A DNA stretch of 5,371 bases, from contig DAOVJP010000119.1 of assembly GCA_030673205.1 (NCBI GenBank), forward strand, positions 1-5,371. The letters are read 5' to 3'. Shown here piece after piece: positions 1 through 5,371 of the stretch (positions within the stretch are counted from its first letter, which is position 1; every line of letters begins with the position of its first letter). A model generated the notes under the pieces. That model did no database searches. It saw only the letters and a list, made by a program, of their open reading frames with translations, and had not been told where the DNA came from. Source of the stretch: Thermoplasmata archaeon (lineage in GTDB: Archaea; Thermoplasmatota; Thermoplasmata; JAGHBH01). A program made the translations under genes and the position numbers.

Positions 1-4
1 AACA

Positions 5-28
5 AGTATTATAATTATCTTTTTTTCC
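5..28 (-). promoter_or_regulatory. Possible promoter for a leftward gene outside the window
   Basis: Read on the minus strand, an A-rich stretch (seven A's, 26-20) leads into an AT-only box around 18-7 containing ATAATTATAATA. This has the order of an archaeal BRE followed by a TATA box, which would fire leftwards with a start just outside the window. It lies downstream of the htpX-like stop codon, so it would serve a separate unit. The same T7 run on the plus strand could instead be a terminator for a rightward transcript arriving from the left. No gene can be seen here to decide. Low confidence. Confidence 0.25.
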
Positions 29-52
29 ATATTCATTTCTCCTTCTTATGCA

Positions 53-1075
53 CTACCTTATCTCCTTCTCCATGGCCCTAAGATTGAGTATCCTCTTATA
101 TGTCGGAGGGTGCGTAGAGAAGAGGCTGAGCCCACCCGCATATTTCCGTTTTTTTGCCTCGGCCTCCATGGCCAGTTCGAGCTCATGTTCATCAAGCACC
201 CCATTCCCATCCAGATCATATTCGCTCTTTCGGGCCATGATCTGGCTTATCTCCCTCTTCGCCGCTTCCGGGTCCCCTATGTAGAAGCTCCTCATGGCGG
301 AAGGCTTATCCTTCTTGGAGAGGCTGAGGCCGTATGTTATCTTGGCCAGCGCCGACGCAAGGCTGTGTGGGTCCCGTGTGGCCTGGGCGCTGTATGAGTC
401 GGCGTAGAACTCCCTCATGCGAGAGAGGCGCAGCACCAGGAGTTGGGACACCACCCACATCACCATGAAGAACAGACCTAGCAATATTATCGCTCCCCCA
501 TTATTATTCCTCCTGCCGCCCCCCATCATGCTTCCCCACAATATGGCACGAGCCCCCACGAAACATAGGAGGGGAATGACACTGGCCACCGTCATCACTA
601 TGACATCGCGGTGCTTCAGATGTCCTATCTCATGGGCCAACACGGCCTTGACCTCATCCTTGTTGAGCTGCTGCAGGAGGCCGGAGTGCACGGCCAGAGA
701 CGCCGACTTAAGAGTTCGCCCGAACACGAAGGCGTTTGGGGTCGGATCGTTCACCATTGCAAGTTTTGGCATCGGGACCTCTGCGCCCTTCGCCAGTTCC
801 GCCACCGTCCTTTCCAGCCAGATATTCTCTCCCTTCTTCAGGTATTTCAGCCGAGAGGACCATGCCACCACCGCACTGCTTATGCCCCACTGGAAAAGTA
901 TGAACAAGCCGACGATAAGGCCGCCCCAGAACAAAGAGTTCATCATGAACGATAGGCCGAACACCACAGGGAAGTTGATGAAGAGCCCTATGACCATGAT
1001 TATGCCGAATAGAAGGCCGAAGACCAGTATGAGGGTGATGCTCATATCCCGTTTGAGGGAAAGCAGGGATGCCAT
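53..1075 (-). CDS. htpX: HtpX-like M48 membrane zinc metalloprotease with an EF-hand insert
   Basis: Integral membrane protease of peptidase family M48, HtpX type, which in known members cleaves misfolded or damaged membrane proteins with its active site on the cytoplasmic side. Counting 340 residues from the ATG at 1075: two hydrophobic segments (about 12-34 and 39-64), the zinc motif HEIGH at 148-152, two further hydrophobic segments (about 158-180 and 194-218) around a Gly/Asn/Arg-rich loop, the third zinc ligand E222 in REFYAD, and the family C-terminal STHPPT at 320-325. Residues 287-298 form a canonical EF-hand loop, which makes the protein longer than the usual ~280-300 residues. An in-frame GTG at 1093 would add six residues, but a TATA box at 1098-1105 predicts transcription starting near 1076, so leaderless initiation at the ATG at 1075 is preferred. 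It is divergent from the C25-like gene. The family is very secure; the substrate is unknown. Confidence 0.95.
   Translation of the reverse strand: MASLLSLKRDMSITLILVFGLLFGIIMVIGLFINFPVVFGLSFMMNSLFWGGLIVGLFILFQWGISSAVVAWSSRLKYLKKGENIWLERTVAELAKGAEVPMPKLAMVNDPTPNAFVFGRTLKSASLAVHSGLLQQLNKDEVKAVLAHEIGHLKHRDVIVMTVASVIPLLCFVGARAILWGSMMGGGRRNNNGGAIILLGLFFMVMWVVSQLLVLRLSRMREFYADSYSAQATRDPHSLASALAKITYGLSLSKKDKPSAMRSFYIGDPEAAKREISQIMARKSEYDLDGNGVLDEHELELAMEAEAKKRKYAGGLSLFSTHPPTYKRILNLRAMEKEIR
182..217 (-). other. EF-hand calcium-binding loop inside the HtpX-like protease
   Basis: Codons for residues 287-298 read DLDGNGVLDEHE. Every ligand position of the canonical 12-residue loop is filled: D1, D3, N5, D9 and E12, with the conserved G6 and hydrophobic L8. 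The flanks look helical on both sides (residues about 269-286, then ELELAMEAEAKKRK), giving a full helix-loop-helix. Its place between the catalytic domain and the STHPP motif puts it on the cytoplasmic side if the usual HtpX topology holds. Calcium binding is inferred from the motif. Confidence 0.85.
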
Positions 1076-1097
1076 GGGCCTCTGTAGACCCACCTTG

Positions 1098-1112
1098 GAT
1101 ATATTCTTTTCC
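1098..1112 (-). promoter_or_regulatory. BRE/TATA promoter of the htpX-like gene
   Basis: On the minus strand the sequence reads GGAAAAGAATATATC: a purine-rich BRE-like GGAAAAG followed by the TATA-like AATATATC centred near 1102. The usual archaeal spacing of about 26 bp places the transcription start near 1076, directly ahead of the ATG at 1075. This makes the mRNA leaderless and argues against the upstream GTG at 1093, which would lie before the transcript begins. Confidence 0.65.
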
Positions 1113-1141
1113 TACCTGCGTGGCTACGAGCATTATTACCA

Positions 1142-1154
1142 AAAAGAGTTAATA
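1142..1154 (+). promoter_or_regulatory. Probable promoter of the C25-like gene
   Basis: AAAAGAGTTAATA has a purine-rich BRE-like half followed by a weak TATA-like GTTAATA centred near 1151. The standard spacing puts the start near 1176-1178, within a few bases of the ATG at 1175, so a leaderless transcript is likely. No Shine-Dalgarno precedes the ATG, in agreement. The box is a poorer match than the divergent one for htpX. The two promoters share a 99-bp spacer with about 45 bp between boxes, so one regulator could affect both. Confidence 0.45.
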
Positions 1155-1174
1155 CGCCGTCTAGCATAGATGAC

Positions 1175-3196
1175 ATGGTGAGGCAATCCATGATGCGATC
1201 CATTGACTCTCTGGTTCATAACAAGAAGCTCCTGGCCATAGGATTGGTGCTGGTCCTCATCGGCACGACCATAATGATATGGCCCGATCGAGGAGAAGAG
1301 TCTGACGAGAAGGGATTCATCTTCTACGACACGAACGAGATGATCATCGAGGAGACCGGGCTCGTTGTTGGACTTGGTACGAACCAGAGCCTGTGGCCCG
1401 CGGCATCCTGCATAGCCCCTATCGCTGGCGCCAACGATGCTTTCCTCCCGACATTCTTCGACGACCGAACCTCCCCACCCTCTGGTATGGATAAATATCC
1501 CACGTCTGCACTGGACCTCACGTCCATGGGAGATCGCCCGTGCAGCATAAGCATAGGCCTCGCCAGAAACTATTGGGAACGGACGGATATGGTCATTGTG
1601 GTTGAGGATTATGAGACCGCATTGTGGGTGGGCTCCCTGGCCGCAAGCACACACTGCCCTATATTGTTCAGCGGATGTGATGTTGACAGCTATCTGGCAG
1701 AGGAGGGTGTGAAGAGCGTCATAGCCGTTGGCGACCTCTCGTTCCCTGGAATGTCCGTGCTCCATCTGAGGACACAGGAAGATGTGTGGGAGTTCTATCT
1801 GGAACAAAACCCTTCTGCGGGAGAGAACGCATACCTGGCCATAGCCAACCCCCACGATATCGACGTAATGAAGAACGGCTCCGCCTACTTTTTACCAGCC
1901 CAGTCCCTGGCCACATCTCTATTGGCCCCTGCCCGACATGCCTTTGTTGCAACGGGCAACTTCACGGCTAACCTTACCAGGGTTCATGGTCTTGGGTTCG
2001 GCTGCTCGGAGGCGGGGGCAGGAGAAAGGGGAGAGAGCGAGGATTGGATATCAGAAGAGTTGGAGATAGAGTTCCAGCAGGAGATAAACAACCAGAGCGT
2101 GGCCATCGACAATGTCATAGATACATGGACTGAGTTCCTGAAGTCCCATGGCGGGAGCCCAAAACATGTTGGCCTAGTGGGTGGCCCCGCGGCCCTGCCT
2201 ATGATCTATCTCAAGAGTCCGGTATGGTTCGAAAATGTGGCCCAGGAGGAGAAGGGCGAAGAGTATCTAGCCACCGACATGTACTACTCTGACCTGGAAC
2301 TTAAGCTCAAGCCCACGCTGGAAATGCTGGAGATGAACTATGACCACATGGCCGAAGAGCTCTACACCCCCGAGGTCTATGCTGGCAGGATCATCGGCAC
2401 CTCCCTCTATGATGCCACTGCCCTGGTGACCCGCTCCGCCTGCTATTGGGGTTACGAGAAGCCTACCGAGCCAGGCCCTACATCCTGGGGGCAAAGTGCG
2501 GAGATCGTGAACTCACTGGTCGTGGGCACCTCGGACAGCGGGGCGGCCAGACACCAGCAGGGTATGTTCGCCCAACATGGGGTGACAGCCAAGCTCAAAC
2601 AGCCCCATGAGGCATACAGGATAAAGGTGTTCGATGAAACGGGGGCTGTGGAGGCTATGGAAGACCAGAACATAATCATCTATGACGGACACGGATACCC
2701 CGATGGGTGGTACTGGCTCTGGTCATCTACCCATGATAACGAAGAGGATTTCGACCGAATAGGCGCAGAGGACATATATCCTCTCAATCTCCATGCGGCT
2801 CCCGTGTTCGGCGCCTGCTGCCTATCCAGCGCACTGGACTGGCCAGTGGTGTGGGAGACCAGCGATAACAAACAAGAAATGAAGCCGGATACCTGTGTGA
2901 GTCTCTCCTTCATACACTCCGGAGCATTGTGCTACATAGGCGCCACAGAGGAGAGCTGGGGCATGTTCTTCGGAGGACTGGCCACCGGCGACCCGGACAT
3001 GTGGGGATATGGGGATTTCGACATGCCCACCATGTTCTACGATATGGTGCTGGCGAACAACGAGACCATGGGGGAGGCCTACTGCAATGCCAAAGTGTTC
3101 TACAGGACCGTACAGGATGATGACGCTTTCTGCCGCGTGTGCCAATTAGAGACAGTATTGTATGGCGATCCAGCCGCATGTTTCTCCCTGGCGTAG
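1175..3196 (+). CDS. Membrane-anchored gingipain-like (peptidase C25) ectoprotein
   Basis: A 673-residue protein with one N-terminal hydrophobic helix (about 19-36) after a basic stretch (HNKK), so the rest should face outward as a tethered ectodomain; a cleaved signal is possible. Residues 138-187 resemble cell-wall-binding repeat 2 (hydrophobic strand, SLAASTHCPILFSG, then EEGVKSVIAVGD), and about 217-262 look like a related alpha/beta segment. From about 325 the order of motifs matches peptidase C25: HVGLVGGPAALP (331-342), TDMYYSDLE (367-375), PEVYAGRI (399-406), catalytic-type His506 in YDGHG, Cys548/Cys549 in FGACCL 42-43 residues later, GALCYIGATEESW (583-595), and GDP (664-666) just before the C-terminus. 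It lacks the extra C-terminal Ig-like or sorting domains of bacterial gingipains. Fourteen cysteines leave room for disulfides. Later in-frame ATGs (1190, 1193) are alternative starts. Protease activity is inferred from the motifs, not shown; the fold assignment is fairly secure. Confidence 0.85.
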   Translation: MVRQSMMRSIDSLVHNKKLLAIGLVLVLIGTTIMIWPDRGEESDEKGFIFYDTNEMIIEETGLVVGLGTNQSLWPAASCIAPIAGANDAFLPTFFDDRTSPPSGMDKYPTSALDLTSMGDRPCSISIGLARNYWERTDMVIVVEDYETALWVGSLAASTHCPILFSGCDVDSYLAEEGVKSVIAVGDLSFPGMSVLHLRTQEDVWEFYLEQNPSAGENAYLAIANPHDIDVMKNGSAYFLPAQSLATSLLAPARHAFVATGNFTANLTRVHGLGFGCSEAGAGERGESEDWISEELEIEFQQEINNQSVAIDNVIDTWTEFLKSHGGSPKHVGLVGGPAALPMIYLKSPVWFENVAQEEKGEEYLATDMYYSDLELKLKPTLEMLEMNYDHMAEELYTPEVYAGRIIGTSLYDATALVTRSACYWGYEKPTEPGPTSWGQSAEIVNSLVVGTSDSGAARHQQGMFAQHGVTAKLKQPHEAYRIKVFDETGAVEAMEDQNIIIYDGHGYPDGWYWLWSSTHDNEEDFDRIGAEDIYPLNLHAAPVFGACCLSSALDWPVVWETSDNKQEMKPDTCVSLSFIHSGALCYIGATEESWGMFFGGLATGDPDMWGYGDFDMPTMFYDMVLANNETMGEAYCNAKVFYRTVQDDDAFCRVCQLETVLYGDPAACFSLA

Positions 3197-3219
3197 AACG
3201 GTTTTATGGGCACGGGCGG

Positions 3220-3326
3220 CTTTCCCTCCCCTTCCATCCATATTCGCCCCCTCCCGACATTTTCCGTTCCCCCTTCCTCCCGTATTCACTCCCCCCTCCC
3301 GACGCTTTCCGTTTCCCCTTCCTCCT
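3220..3326. repeat. Pyrimidine-rich imperfect tandem repeat between convergent genes
   Basis: Two adjacent copies begin with TATTC at 3241 and 3283 (42 and about 44 bp). Over their last 22 bases after CCCTCCCGAC, 19 match. A degenerate partial copy (3220-3240, CTTTCCCTCCCC then TTCCATCCA) precedes them. The plus strand is almost all C and T, and the minus strand carries many G runs of 3-6. The array fills most of the 137-bp gap (3197-3333) between the C25-like stop and the thi4 stop. No ORF in it looks real. It may help end transcription from both sides; apart from a short TTTTAT at 3202-3207 there is no ordinary terminator. Confidence 0.8.
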
Positions 3327-3333
3327 CACTCGC

Positions 3334-4107
3334 TCAACCCAGTTCTTCTAGGATCTGGCGGGCGACCTTTTCGCCGCCGAGGAGCATGCCTCCGAATATC
3401 GGTCCCATCCTGGGGGCTCCGTGTACCGCGTTGGCCGCCATACCTGTCACGAACAGCCCGGGGAACACTTCCCCCGTGTTCTCCACCACCGTTTGTTCTC
3501 CCACCTCGGCCCACATGCTCTTCTCCCCCTCCACTTTCCCCGAGGGTGTGGAAAGTTTGCCTGCCTTTCTCTGGACGATATGACATACCTCGGACGGATG
3601 GCCCGTGGCATCGATGACCGCCTTGGCGCCTATGGTTAGAGGGTCCACATGAAGGCCAGCCACTTCCACGGCGGACCAGTTTATGACGAGACCGCATACC
3701 TTTCCCTCTTTCATCATCACATCCTCGACGCTCATGGTGTTGAATACCCTAGCACCAGCATCTATGGCCCCCGCCAAGAGCTTGGCCGTAGCTTCTACCG
3801 AATCCGCAGTATACTGCCCTCCGCTGGCCTCCGTCACTCGCACGCCGACCTCCTCCAATATGTGTTTTGACTCCTTCTGGACCACGATCACAGGGAATGT
3901 CATTCCGCCGCCCCACATGCCTCCACCAGGCGAAAGTTTTCTCTCGAATATGGCTACCTTCTTTCCCGCATTGCCCAGTTTCCTGGCGGCTACCATCCCG
4001 GCAGGGCCAGCCCCTGCAATGGCCACGTCTACATCCGTATGCTCTCTGAATTCTTTGAAGAACCGGTCCAATATATTTCTGGTCACCTCTACATCATTTA
4101 TAGGCAT
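3334..4107 (-). CDS. thi4: Sulfide-dependent ADP-thiazole synthase Thi4
   Basis: Makes the adenylated thiazole precursor of thiamin from NAD and glycine, with sulfide as the sulfur source in the archaeal type. The protein is 257 residues, normal for archaeal Thi4. It shows the dinucleotide-binding GAGPAG (32-37), the acidic end of the second strand in IFERK, the glycine-rich GGGMWGGGM (61-69), INWSAVEVAGLHVDP (142-156), DATGHPSE (166-173) and the C-terminal GPIFGGMLLGGEKVA (235-249). His153 stands where the eukaryotic enzyme has the cysteine it sacrifices as sulfur donor, so this should be a true multi-turnover, iron- and sulfide-using enzyme. The start is supported by GGTGAT placed three bases before the ATG. 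Archaeal members have also been annotated as ribose-1,5-bisphosphate isomerase, but the motifs fit Thi4. No other thiamin gene is visible. Soluble, cytoplasmic. Confidence 0.96.
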   Translation of the reverse strand: MPINDVEVTRNILDRFFKEFREHTDVDVAIAGAGPAGMVAARKLGNAGKKVAIFERKLSPGGGMWGGGMTFPVIVVQKESKHILEEVGVRVTEASGGQYTADSVEATAKLLAGAIDAGARVFNTMSVEDVMMKEGKVCGLVINWSAVEVAGLHVDPLTIGAKAVIDATGHPSEVCHIVQRKAGKLSTPSGKVEGEKSMWAEVGEQTVVENTGEVFPGLFVTGMAANAVHGAPRMGPIFGGMLLGGEKVARQILEELG

Positions 4108-4110
4108 GGG

Positions 4111-4126
4111 ATCACCGGCGGGTGAT
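4111..4126 (-). promoter_or_regulatory. Inverted repeat covering the thi4 Shine-Dalgarno
   Basis: On the minus strand ATCACC-CGCC-GGTGAT is a perfect 6-bp inverted repeat with a 4-base centre. Its proximal arm GGTGAT is itself the thi4 ribosome-binding site, ending three bases before the ATG. As RNA it would form a small GC-containing hairpin that hides the site, provided the transcript starts upstream of 4126. As DNA it would be a compact operator at or just downstream of the promoter. The symmetry could also be chance, since the SD arm is required anyway. Confidence 0.5.
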
Positions 4127-4139
4127 TGTGCGAACTCTA

Positions 4140-4148
4140 CTTATTACC
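4140..4148 (-). promoter_or_regulatory. Candidate TATA box of thi4
   Basis: Minus-strand GGTAATAAG, preceded by the purine-rich AAAGGAA, is the nearest TATA-like box upstream of thi4. The usual spacing predicts a start near 4118 and a leader of about 11 bases, which would cut through the inverted repeat at 4111-4126. A second box further up (TATAATT on the minus strand, 4184-4178) would give a leader of roughly 45-50 bases that contains the whole repeat. The sequence does not decide between them. Confidence 0.4.
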
Positions 4149-4176
4149 TTCCTTTGCCACTTTTCACCTGAAAATA

Positions 4177-4184
4177 CAATTATA
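4177..4184 (+). promoter_or_regulatory. Candidate TATA box of the TPR gene
   Basis: CAATTATA, preceded by the A-rich GAAAATA, predicts a start near 4207, about 12 bases before the ATG at 4219. The bases before that ATG (CTCCTCCCG) hold no Shine-Dalgarno, which fits short-leader initiation. A second candidate (CTTTATC, 4204-4210) and a third (TTTTATC, 4332-4338) lie further right; the third would suit the internal ATG at 4375. The box is nearly symmetric and could also work leftwards for thi4. Confidence 0.4.
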
Positions 4185-4218
4185 GCGCAAATCTACACAT
4201 TACCTTTATCTCCTCCCG

Positions 4219-5371
4219 ATGCTAGAAAGGCCTAGAGAGCTGCCGTCGTACGAGACCTCCTCCTTTTACGATGGTAGTCCCGCGATAGCTGGAATATGGA
4301 GGGGCCGATCTCGGTCCCTCCTACTCTCTCCTTTTATCAAAAGGAAAGGGCTAAGTATCACCCGCTGTATAGAGATGGGCGATGGCGACGGAGGCCTATA
4401 TTTGCCTGAAAGAGTGATCGACCCCATCTCCCTGGGAATAGAGATACGCAGACTTCTGGAGAATGAGATGGGAGAGATGGGTGTCCTTACCTATAAGAAG
4501 CAGTGCTGGGACATTGGGTTGAACCCCGACAGGATAGCCATGAAGGATGTAACCATGGTAGCCAGGGGCGTAGCCAGGGCTGTGTCCCCCATAGTGGGCC
4601 ATGATCGTTCCAAGAAGATAGAGAAGAGCATAGTCCGGTTCAAGATAATGGCTGAGATGAGCGAGGCGTCCAAAGAGACCGACCCCTTAGCCAAAGCAAG
4701 GAAGATGACCAATCTGTCCCTAGCTCTCGGAGATATAGAGGCCATGCTTGACGAACATGATCTGGCAGAGAAGTATTACAAACAGGCCCTTCGAGATGCA
4801 CAGAAGGCGAACATGCCCATTCTCGAATCGAAGGCCTACCGTGGCCTAGGACACATACACCGAACGACAAACGCCTGGGAAGAGGCCTTCAAATGGTTCA
4901 AGAAGGCCATGGACCTCTCCAGCACCATAGGCGACAACCTGGGGAAGGTGGACGCCTTTCGAGGCATTGGCAGGGTGTACTGGAACGAGGGGAAGTTCGA
5001 CAAGGCCCTCGATTCTTATTTGCAGGCCATGGAGATCTCGGAGAAGATCAACGATAAAGAAGTGATAGGTATCACTTTCATCGACATAGGCAATGTATAT
5101 AATGAGAAGGGGAAACTGGACAAGGCGGAGGAATGTTATACGAAGGCCGTCCCGTTCCTGGAAGAGAAGAAGAACTTCCGCGAATTGGCCCGGGCATACA
5201 ACAATGTTGGGGATCTGATGCTCCAGAGGAAGGAGTGGGAGAAGGCGATAGATTATTTCCAGAAGTGCAAAGTGGAAGCAGAGAGAGTGCTGGCCGACAA
5301 GATGACCGCATGGTCGCTCTTCAACATAGCGGAGGCCCAGCTGAACCTCGAAAAACTGGACACGGCGCTCG
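4219..5371 (+). CDS. TPR-repeat protein, C-terminus beyond the window
   Basis: Open to the right edge (384 codons seen). At least five, probably six, tetratricopeptide repeats occur with an exact 40-residue period: LGDIEAMLDE at 170, LGHIHRTTNAWEEA at 210, IGRVYWNEGKFDKA at 250, IGNVYNEKGKLDKA at 290, VGDLMLQRKEWEKA at 330 and IAEAQLNLEKLDTA at 370. A 40-residue unit with long helices is the extended type seen in kinesin-light-chain and LGN-like TPRs rather than the 34-residue type. It implies a superhelical scaffold binding a protein or peptide. Residues about 60-140 are a separate helical region (LYLPERVIDPISLGIEIRRL, then a stretch ending VARAVSPIVGHDRSKKIE) that I do not recognise. There is no signal peptide or membrane segment, so it is probably cytoplasmic. 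The start is uncertain: residues 1-52 are less coding-like (hand-counted GC at third positions 28/52, against 34/52 in the next 52 codons) and overlap two inverted repeats, so the ATG at 4375 is a real alternative. Partner unknown. Confidence 0.85.
   Translation, partial: MLERPRELPSYETSSFYDGSPAIAGIWRGRSRSLLLSPFIKRKGLSITRCIEMGDGDGGLYLPERVIDPISLGIEIRRLLENEMGEMGVLTYKKQCWDIGLNPDRIAMKDVTMVARGVARAVSPIVGHDRSKKIEKSIVRFKIMAEMSEASKETDPLAKARKMTNLSLALGDIEAMLDEHDLAEKYYKQALRDAQKANMPILESKAYRGLGHIHRTTNAWEEAFKWFKKAMDLSSTIGDNLGKVDAFRGIGRVYWNEGKFDKALDSYLQAMEISEKINDKEVIGITFIDIGNVYNEKGKLDKAEECYTKAVPFLEEKKNFRELARAYNNVGDLMLQRKEWEKAIDYFQKCKVEAERVLADKMTAWSLFNIAEAQLNLEKLDTAL
4298..4321 (+). repeat. Ten-base-pair GC-rich hairpin near the start of the TPR gene
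   Basis: The arms GGAGGGGCCG (4298-4307) and CGGTCCCTCC (4312-4321) pair over ten positions, nine Watson-Crick and one G-U, around the loop ATCT. A hairpin this stable within the first codons of a gene would be costly to translate through, which makes a 5' leader or attenuator role plausible. A C/T-rich stretch ending in CTTTTATC follows, loosely terminator-like. Confidence 0.6.
4329..4345 (+). repeat. Palindrome with 7-bp arms near the start of the TPR gene
   Basis: TCCTTTT-ATC-AAAAGGA is a perfect inverted repeat with a 3-base centre, eight bases after the GC-rich hairpin. It contains the TATA-like TTTTATC and lies 30 bases before the internal ATG at 4375. It could be a dimeric regulator's operator on a promoter for that shorter start, or a second RNA hairpin. 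Confidence 0.5.

Noticed and set aside
20..26. T7 run as terminator of the htpX-like gene
   Set aside because: The gene is transcribed leftwards, where this run reads as A's, so it cannot be its U-rich terminator.
1091..1093. GTG start for the htpX-like gene
   Set aside because: It lies upstream of the predicted transcription start, has no ribosome-binding site, and adds only six unremarkable residues.
417..1169. Long plus-strand ORF (250 aa) opposite the htpX-like gene
   Set aside because: It is wholly antisense to a clear M48 protease, and its translation is rich in Arg, Thr, Ser and Pro without recognisable motifs.
1136..1855. Minus-strand ORF (239 aa) opposite the C25-like gene
   Set aside because: Antisense shadow of a strongly supported gene; it would also cover the divergent promoter region, and its His/Arg/Gly-rich composition is typical of a shadow frame.
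3241..3326. Tandem repeat as a CRISPR array
   Set aside because: The two copies are adjacent and imperfect, with no unique spacers and no cas genes nearby.
3162..3617. Pro/Arg/Ser-rich ORFs across the convergent spacer into thi4
   Set aside because: The low-complexity composition follows from the C/T-rich repeat array, and the right half is antisense to thi4.
4298..4345. Classic intrinsic terminator or known riboswitch
   Set aside because: The T-run after the hairpin is short (four T's) and already belongs to a second palindrome. No conserved riboswitch core such as the thiamin THI box could be recognised.

Overview
The window looks archaeal. The evidence is: (i) BRE/TATA-like AT-rich boxes sit about 26 bp ahead of the likely transcription starts, and several genes have essentially no 5' leader; (ii) where a Shine-Dalgarno exists (thi4) it is GGTGAT, which fits an archaeal 16S 3' end; (iii) the thi4 product is the His-type, sulfide-dependent thiazole synthase common in archaea. 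A euryarchaeote of the Thermoplasmatota type is my best guess, but that is inference from gene style, not a placement.

Layout from left to right. 1-52 is an AT-rich edge with no gene. 53-1075 (minus) encodes an HtpX-like M48 membrane zinc protease that carries a perfect 12-residue EF-hand calcium loop between the catalytic core and the C-terminal STHPP motif. A 99-bp divergent promoter region (1076-1174) separates it from 1175-3196 (plus), a membrane-anchored, outward-facing protein with a gingipain-like (peptidase C25) domain and an N-terminal region like cell-wall-binding repeat 2. 3197-3333 is a convergent spacer filled with a pyrimidine-rich tandem repeat of about 42-44 bp, G-rich on the minus strand. 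3334-4107 (minus) is Thi4. A 111-bp divergent region (4108-4218) holds promoters for thi4 and for 4219-5371 (plus), a tetratricopeptide-repeat protein that runs off the right edge. Its first ~52 codons contain two strong inverted repeats and may be leader rather than protein.

There is no operon here: the four genes form two divergent pairs meeting at a convergent spacer. The two proteases on the left may act together in envelope quality control or protein turnover, both with a plausible calcium link (EF-hand in one, a family that often binds calcium in the other). Thi4 makes the thiazole half of thiamin. The TPR protein is a scaffold of unknown partner. No CRISPR, tRNA, rRNA, IS element or phage signature was seen. 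The points most worth following are the EF-hand in the HtpX homologue, the archaeal C25-type ectoprotein, the inverted repeat that covers the thi4 ribosome-binding site, and the hairpins at the start of the TPR gene.
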